Part shown: positions 58,980 through 64,000 of the stretch, piece by piece
Layout: every line of letters starts with the position of its first letter
Numbering within the stretch: position 1 is the stretch's first letter
Assembly: GCA_013396755.1 (NCBI GenBank)
Contig: VWZF01005491.1
Coordinates: 165,003-229,002 of the forward strand
Origin: Sclerurus mexicanus
Lineage: Eukaryota; Chordata; Aves; Passeriformes; Furnariidae
Length of the DNA stretch: 64,000 nt
Reading direction: 5' to 3'
Position numbers and translations under genes: made by a program
Notes under the pieces: generated by a model
Told to the model about the DNA's origin: nothing
Seen by the model: the letters and a program-made list of their open reading frames with translations, nothing else
Databases searched by the model: none

Positions 58980-60080
58980 CTAGTGTGTGCTGGGGCGTGG
59001 TGGAGCGGACAGGGAGAAAGCAGCTACTGGGGCAGGAACATCCAGGAGCAATGCGGGGAAAAATGCGAGACTGACGGCCTGTCCCGCTGCGGCTGCTGGG
59101 CGCTGCCCGCCTCGGGGGCACCATAAGCCCGAAGCCCGGGGAGGTCGGGGCAGGTCGCGGGGGAGGCCTCGCAGCACCCCGTTCCCAGCAGGAGAGGAGC
59201 GGCTGGAGCTGCGTAGAGCGCCGGAGGGACCCGTGCGCTCGGGAATCGGAAAGGGAGCAAAGAGCCGGCACTGGGAGGCATGCCCGTGCCCTCCAGAATG
59301 AGTACAGGGAGGGAAGAGTCGGGACCGAGGGGTGCCCAAGCAGACTCAGCTCCGGGGGTCCCACCGGCAGCCAGCTCGCAGGGGCCTCGCAGCTCCTCTC
59401 GCCGGGTCCGGTCTCTCCCTCTCGTCTGCTGGGACGCACCGCCGTGCCCCCCCGTCAGCCCGNAAGAGCCCTCGTAGCCGCGGGGCTGGACGGGGGGGAA
59501 CCGGGCCGGGCTAAACCGAGCCGAGCCGGGGGGCAGCTGCATCGGGCGAAACAGAGCCGAGCCGCCCCGAGCTGAGCTGACCCATGCCGTTCTACCGGCG
59601 GAGCGTGTCAATGCGAGTCCGGCCGGCGGGACCGCTGACCGAGCTGCGGGACACCTGCAGCCTGGCGGCCCTCGCCCTGCTGCGGCAGCTGGCCGAGCTC
59701 TGCGGCCACTCGGTCGGCCTCCTGGGGGACATCGAGGGCCACCTGCGGGCGCTGGCTCGCCGCGCCGCCCACCTGCACCGCCGCGCCGCCCGCCTGCAGG
59801 CGCTGCTGCGGGATCGCCCGCTCCGCGCCGCCACCATAGGTAAGGAAGGGGTCCCACGCCATGGGATGGGGGATCCTGCGTGCCCCAGCCCGGAGGGTGC
59901 CACTCGCCGAGCGGGTGACCCACACCGGCTCCTGCTGTCGGGGCCCATCGTCCCTGCTCCATCACCAGGGAGGTCTGGGGGAGCGGGTAGGGGTGGCGAT
60001 ACCCCTACCAAGACTCATGGTGCCAGTGGCCAGGGCACTGCGCCGGCCAGGGGCGTTGGCGTGAAGCTGGGACAACCCCG
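58980..60080 (+). promoter_or_regulatory. NHSL2: CpG island / putative NHSL2 promoter and 5' UTR
   Basis: CpG dinucleotides become dense at about 59040 and fade after about 60070, in sharp contrast with the CpG-poor flanks. No TATA box is evident upstream of the coding exon, as expected for a CpG-island promoter. The last 80 bases before the ATG carry repeated GAGCCGAGCC-type motifs. An in-frame TGA at 59578-59580 lies two codons before the ATG. One unresolved base (N) is at 59463. The transcription start was not determined. Confidence 0.7.
59584..59839 (+). CDS. NHSL2: NHSL2 (NHS-like 2) first coding exon
   Basis: The ATG at 59584 follows an in-frame TGA at 59578. The exon runs 256 bases (85 codons plus one base, phase 1) to a consensus donor GTAAGG at 59840. 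It encodes MPFYRRSVSMRVRPAGPL, then LTELRDTCSLAALALLRQL, AELCGHSVGLLGDIEGHL and an Arg/Ala-rich helix. The MPF[YA][RK]R start and the L-A-x-L-x-L-L-R-Q-L-A-x-L-C-G-H-S block are the N-terminal signature of Nance-Horan-syndrome family proteins, and MPFYRR with LCGHS fits NHSL2 best. In this family the long first exon supplies part of the WAVE-homology domain, which connects to Abi/WAVE complexes and actin remodelling at cell edges. The remaining exons lie beyond the window. NHSL1 is the main alternative. Confidence 0.88.
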
Positions 60081-61073
60081 CGCCCTTTTCCTCTGCCCGA
60101 CCCCTATTTCCCTGCTCTCAGTGGGCATTTTCCAGGCTGCTGTCCAAGCGCATCTCACGCTGTGTCCCCAATCACCAGGAGCTGTTTTGGGAAAGCAGGG
60201 ACACTGGGCTGCCGTAGCTGGTCCTCGCCAACCCCAAACTGTCCTTGCCATGGGTGCTTCATCCCATCCTGGGGCAGAGGGCCAAGAGGTCTGTCCTGTC
60301 CAGTGCAGGGCAGTTTTTGCTCGGGGTGTTGTGTGGCCGGGGAAGATGCTGGGTTGTCGTGCAGGCGTCTTGTTGGCTCATCCCCTCTCCTGGCAGCCAG
60401 CAAGGTTTGGGTTCCCCTGGACTGCTTCCACTTCCCATTCCAAGTGTTTTGGTCTGGCATAGGCTGCTGTGCTGGGTCAGGAGCAGACAACCGGTTTCAG
60501 AAGAGCATAAAATGAGCTTGTTTTTGATTTGTTTATAGAAGTGTATTTTAAAGGCTTTGCGGGGTGGGGAGGGCAGTGCTGCTCCAGCACTTTCCCCCGA
60601 AGTTTTCCAGGCCCTTGGCAGACCATGTGCCTCTGCTTTGGGAAAACTCCCTTGCAAGAGCTCCCTTGCTGATCTGTCTGCCTGGAGCCATGGGAAATGA
60701 CTGCCAGACCCTCGCAGCATGCCTCCCAGATGCCCAGAGTGAGCAGAGCACTCAGCCTCGGCATGGGAGCCACGCTGCTCCTGTGAATGCTGTGGATCAG
60801 TCATCAGGGTAAGAAGAGGCTCCCGTTGTCCTGTGAATCAGCCAGGACAAATGAGGGGACAGTAAGGTTTCACCCAAGCTGACCCACATGGCACCAATGC
60901 TGTGCCAAACCTGGCAGCATCATCACTGCATGTGCTGGACCACTGTCTGCCGGAGGAGGAGCTGACCATGCCGGTGGCCAGATGGTCCCTCACTGCCTGT
61001 GTCTGGCCAGCAGGTTGGGAATGCTCCAGGTGGTCACAGGTTGTGTGTATGCCACCATGGTGGCAGGGGCACA

Positions 61074-61192
61074 GTGTGTGGGGACAGCAAGGGGATAGTG
61101 TGGTGGGACAGTGTGTGGGGACAGCAGCGGGAGATGGTGTGGTGGACAGCGTTGAGGGACAGCGGAGGGACAGTCTGATGGGGATGGTGTGG
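61074..61192. repeat. 37-bp G-rich tandem repeat
   Basis: Units starting GTGTGTGGGGACAGCA at 61074 and 61111 are 37 bases apart, with a third degenerate unit from about 61148 (GAGGGACAGCGGAGGGACAG). Many GGG and GGGG runs lie on the + strand. Confidence 0.8.
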
Positions 61193-63980
61193 GTGGCCAG
61201 CAGCAGCTGTTGCTGTGGACAGGTGGAGTGTGTAGCCCCACGTTATGTGTTCAACTAATTCCATGCACCTGGAGTTTCTTGTGGAGCAACACCACAGGTA
61301 GCTGCAGGTGTGTGCATAAGGCAGCAGCAAATTGCCCTCCTGTGCTGCAGTTCCTCATTAGATCCATGATGCAGATTTGCCAGGGTGGCTCAGAGCCTGG
61401 GTCAGAGCTGTGTCACATCATAAAAATGCTGTGATTTGTCTTGTGGGAAGAGCTGGGGCAGTGTGAAGTGGGCAGAGCTGAGCACACCACACCACCCCTT
61501 CATCCCTGCTTGGTGGCACAGAGGTTTGAGGGGTTCATTTCCCCCCAAACCCTAAGGGGAGCACAACCCATCCACCTTCCCACCTTTTCTGCTCATTGTG
61601 AGCCCGCGGCACTGTGGGAAAGTGGCAGCCACCCAGAGCTGTGGGAGAGCACAGCAGGGTCTCAGGACTGAGGAGCAAATGCTTAACAACACCCCACACT
61701 GGGTTTGGGGTTTATTTTCTCCTTGTTTTCATTTCTTGAAGAGGAATCAATGGCAGAAATCACATTTCTCCTCTTAAACTGGAATGGAACCCCAGCATCT
61801 TGTCCTTGGGAGATGCAGGGGAAGATCACCTGGGACCAGTCGTGCCCTGGTGCAGCCTCTCTGTAGCCAAGGTGGTCTGGGTGACATGTCACAGCCTGCC
61901 TAGCCAGCTTGTAAGGACAAGGATGGATCAGGCTGGAGACCCAGCAGGTGCCCACCCCTACTGCGCAGGGCTGGAGACAACACCAGGCCACCACCAGCTG
62001 CAGGACCTCCTTGCTGCAAACCCAGCAACTCCCTGGAATGTGTTAGTCCCATACTGTGGCTCCTCTGATGCTATACGATGGGGATCAAAGACTTCTTGGG
62101 AAGGGGGAGCACTCCAAGTGTTGCCAAAGTCCAACCATGGGGCAGGCAGGGCACGGAGGGGGCTGCCCAGCCCTAAAAGATGAACTGGCTCCAGCTTCCA
62201 TCAGGTCATGGTGGTTTACCCTTCCCAAAGATGGTCCTTGTGCCAGCTCCCAAGTTTGGACATCCTCAGCTGAGTCAAGAGTCTTTGCCTGACTTTGGAT
62301 TCTCACAGACAGGTTTAAAGACATCCAAAAGCTGCGGGTCTCCTTACCCTGGCTGGGGAGCTCAGGTCACTGCTGTGCAGCAGGCCGTGTCCATTGGTCT
62401 TTTCAGAGGCTGTGAGCCAGTAGGAGCTGCTTCATCCTCCTCATCAGGAAGGGGAGATACCAGTGGAGCAGTGTTGCTGCCAGATGAAGGAATCACACGA
62501 AGGAGGGCTGGGAAAACACTTGTCCAGCAACTCACTATGGCTGTTTCTGGTGCAATACAGCAGCCAAGGACTGTCAGATTCCCCTGCTCTTGTTCACCAG
62601 AGGTGGTGGGAGTAGGGAGTATGCACACCCATCCCCAGGAGCTGGGAGAATCCCTTATCCCTTGGTGTAGGGAGCCGAGGATTCCACATCAAGGTGTGAG
62701 GTCCTACTGCAGCCAGGGCAGAGCAGGGGCCAGGCTCCTTGTCCCACTCCCCTTGGCACAGCCATGTACCAGAGGGTGACACATGGCTCAGCCCTCCCGC
62801 TGTGGGACCCTGCAGCTACAGAAATAAATCTCAGCGAAGCAGAGGATGGGGCCAGCACCAAGAGCTATTCAAGCTGCAGTCCCTGAAGAGCTGCGGGACG
62901 GTTCTCTGGAAGGAACCCCGGGCTGTGCTGGCAGGAGCAGCTGTTTACTGCTCCTGCCAAAATGTGCAGCATTCCCGTCCTCTGACTTCCCAGCCTTCCT
63001 TGAAACCAGCCGTCGAGATAGACAGAGCTGTCGGCCAGCCAGGGCTGCTGCCCCCCATGCCCGCTCCTTGGCTCTTCCATAGCTGGGCTGGCACAGACGT
63101 TTTCCCCCAGATCCTACCACTGGATTAATAAAAAAAAGGAGTGAAAGAAAGGAAAAAAAACCCTTGCTGACATGCTGGAGTTTCCTGTCAGGCTGGAGTG
63201 CTTGGTCTGTCCTTTGGTCCCCCCAGGACAGGGGACAGGGCCTGCAGTCCCAGAGCTCCCCTATGTGAACCTACCTGAGCCCCACTGCTCCATTTTGGGG
63301 GCCAGGCTGCTGAGCCCAGGTCCTCCGACCCTGCAGCTGCCCTTATCAGCACCTGTCCATGGGGTCAGTGCTCTTCAAGTCAGAACAAAGTGCCAGGAGT
63401 AGTGCAGGGCTCTCACTGCAGAGTCATGGGAAGGAGATGTTCCAAATCAAGGGGAAAAGAAGGGTCAGTTTGGAGTGAGATGTGGCCTCAGCCCATCCTG
63501 ATGCTCTCCTCCCCTGCAGCCCTGACCTGCTGTGGCTATAACCACAACCATGGGAAGGAGCATTTGGAGTCTCTTTGGCCATCAGAACAGGCTGTGGCCA
63601 GTGTTGGGTGAGGGTTGCTTGCCCCACAGCAGTTCTGAAGCCCCACAGTGGTGATGAAGTGGTTTATAGGGGTCCCCCCGGAAGCCCAGCGCTGCTCATC
63701 CCAGCCATAACCCACTGCAGCCCCCCCCTCCAGGACAGAGCAGCTCCCAAAACCCTCCCAGACCTCCAAGACATTTTCTCTGCCTGCATTTCTCCAAGCC
63801 AGCAGTGATTTCAGCATCGGACGCATCGGACGGAGGAGCACAGCTCTCTAAGCTGCCGGCGTGGGCGGGAAGCGGGATGCTGACCAAGGCTGGATGGTTG
63901 GCTTGGCTGCTGGAGGAGGGGGAGCGGAACCGCACCCTCCACTTAACAGGAACCATCTGCTGAGCAGTTCAGCGAGAGGC

Positions 63981-64000
63981 GGATGGATGGATGGATGGAT
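63981..64000. repeat. (GGAT)n microsatellite, cut by window end
   Basis: Five perfect GGAT units fill the last 20 bases and run into the window edge. Confidence 0.9.

Larger units (their letters stand above)
59840..64000 (+). other. NHSL2: NHSL2 first intron (5' part)
   Basis: The intron starts with GTAAGG at 59840 and runs to the window end. No second NHSL2 exon was recognised; first introns of NHS-family genes are very long. It contains a 37-bp G-rich triplication at 61074-61192, an A-rich run at about 63127-63162 and a (GGAT)n run at the end. Confidence 0.75.

Noticed and set aside
59024..59965. 313-codon minus-strand frame in the CpG island as a gene
   Set aside because: Pro/Ala/Arg/Gly-rich and opposite to the clear NHSL2 exon; most likely a GC-content artefact. 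Kept only as an antisense-transcript question.

Overview
This is a piece of vertebrate nuclear genome, almost certainly from a bird. Small coding exons with GT/AG borders are separated by large introns. There are many truncated 3' ends of CR1 LINEs, several ending in the bird-type octamer tail (ATTCTGTG-like), one solo-LTR-like block and one CpG island. No bacterial, phage or CRISPR-type feature was seen, and I found no evidence of a previously undescribed system.

Layout. (1) From 1 to about 19.7 kb is the 3' two-thirds of MID2 (TRIM1, midline-2) on the + strand. Eight coding exons (603-698, 4123-4230, 6964-7112, 7599-7726, 8757-8900, 12407-12568, 18773-18980, 19255-19657) join in frame to 465 codons plus a stop. 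They encode the coiled coil, COS box, fibronectin type III domain, PRY-SPRY domain and the MID2-type cysteine-containing C-terminal tail. The RING and B-box exons lie upstream of the window. The introns hold two minisatellites, a 39-bp triplication just before the last exon, and a CR1 fragment 50 bp after one exon. (2) From about 19.7 to 59 kb I recognise no coding exon. This stretch has CR1 pieces, a minus-oriented solo-LTR-like block at about 36.57-37.14 kb, tandem repeats, a polypyrimidine tract and several AT-rich, TAAT-motif-rich islands that look like candidate conserved non-coding elements. (3) At about 59.0-60.1 kb a CpG island contains the first coding exon (59584-59839, + strand) of an NHS-family gene, best matched to NHSL2 (NHS-like 2). 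Its first intron runs past the window end, where a (GGAT)n microsatellite starts.

The two genes do not form an operon or a known pathway, although both products work at the cytoskeleton: MID2 is a microtubule-bound E3 ubiquitin ligase and NHS-family proteins are WAVE/actin-associated. Their adjacency may be a remnant of an old MID-NHS linkage, because the paralogues MID1 and NHS lie on the same arm of the human X. Assignments of MID2 and NHSL2 rest on remembered family sequences, not on a database search. Conservation of the non-coding islands is inference from base composition only.
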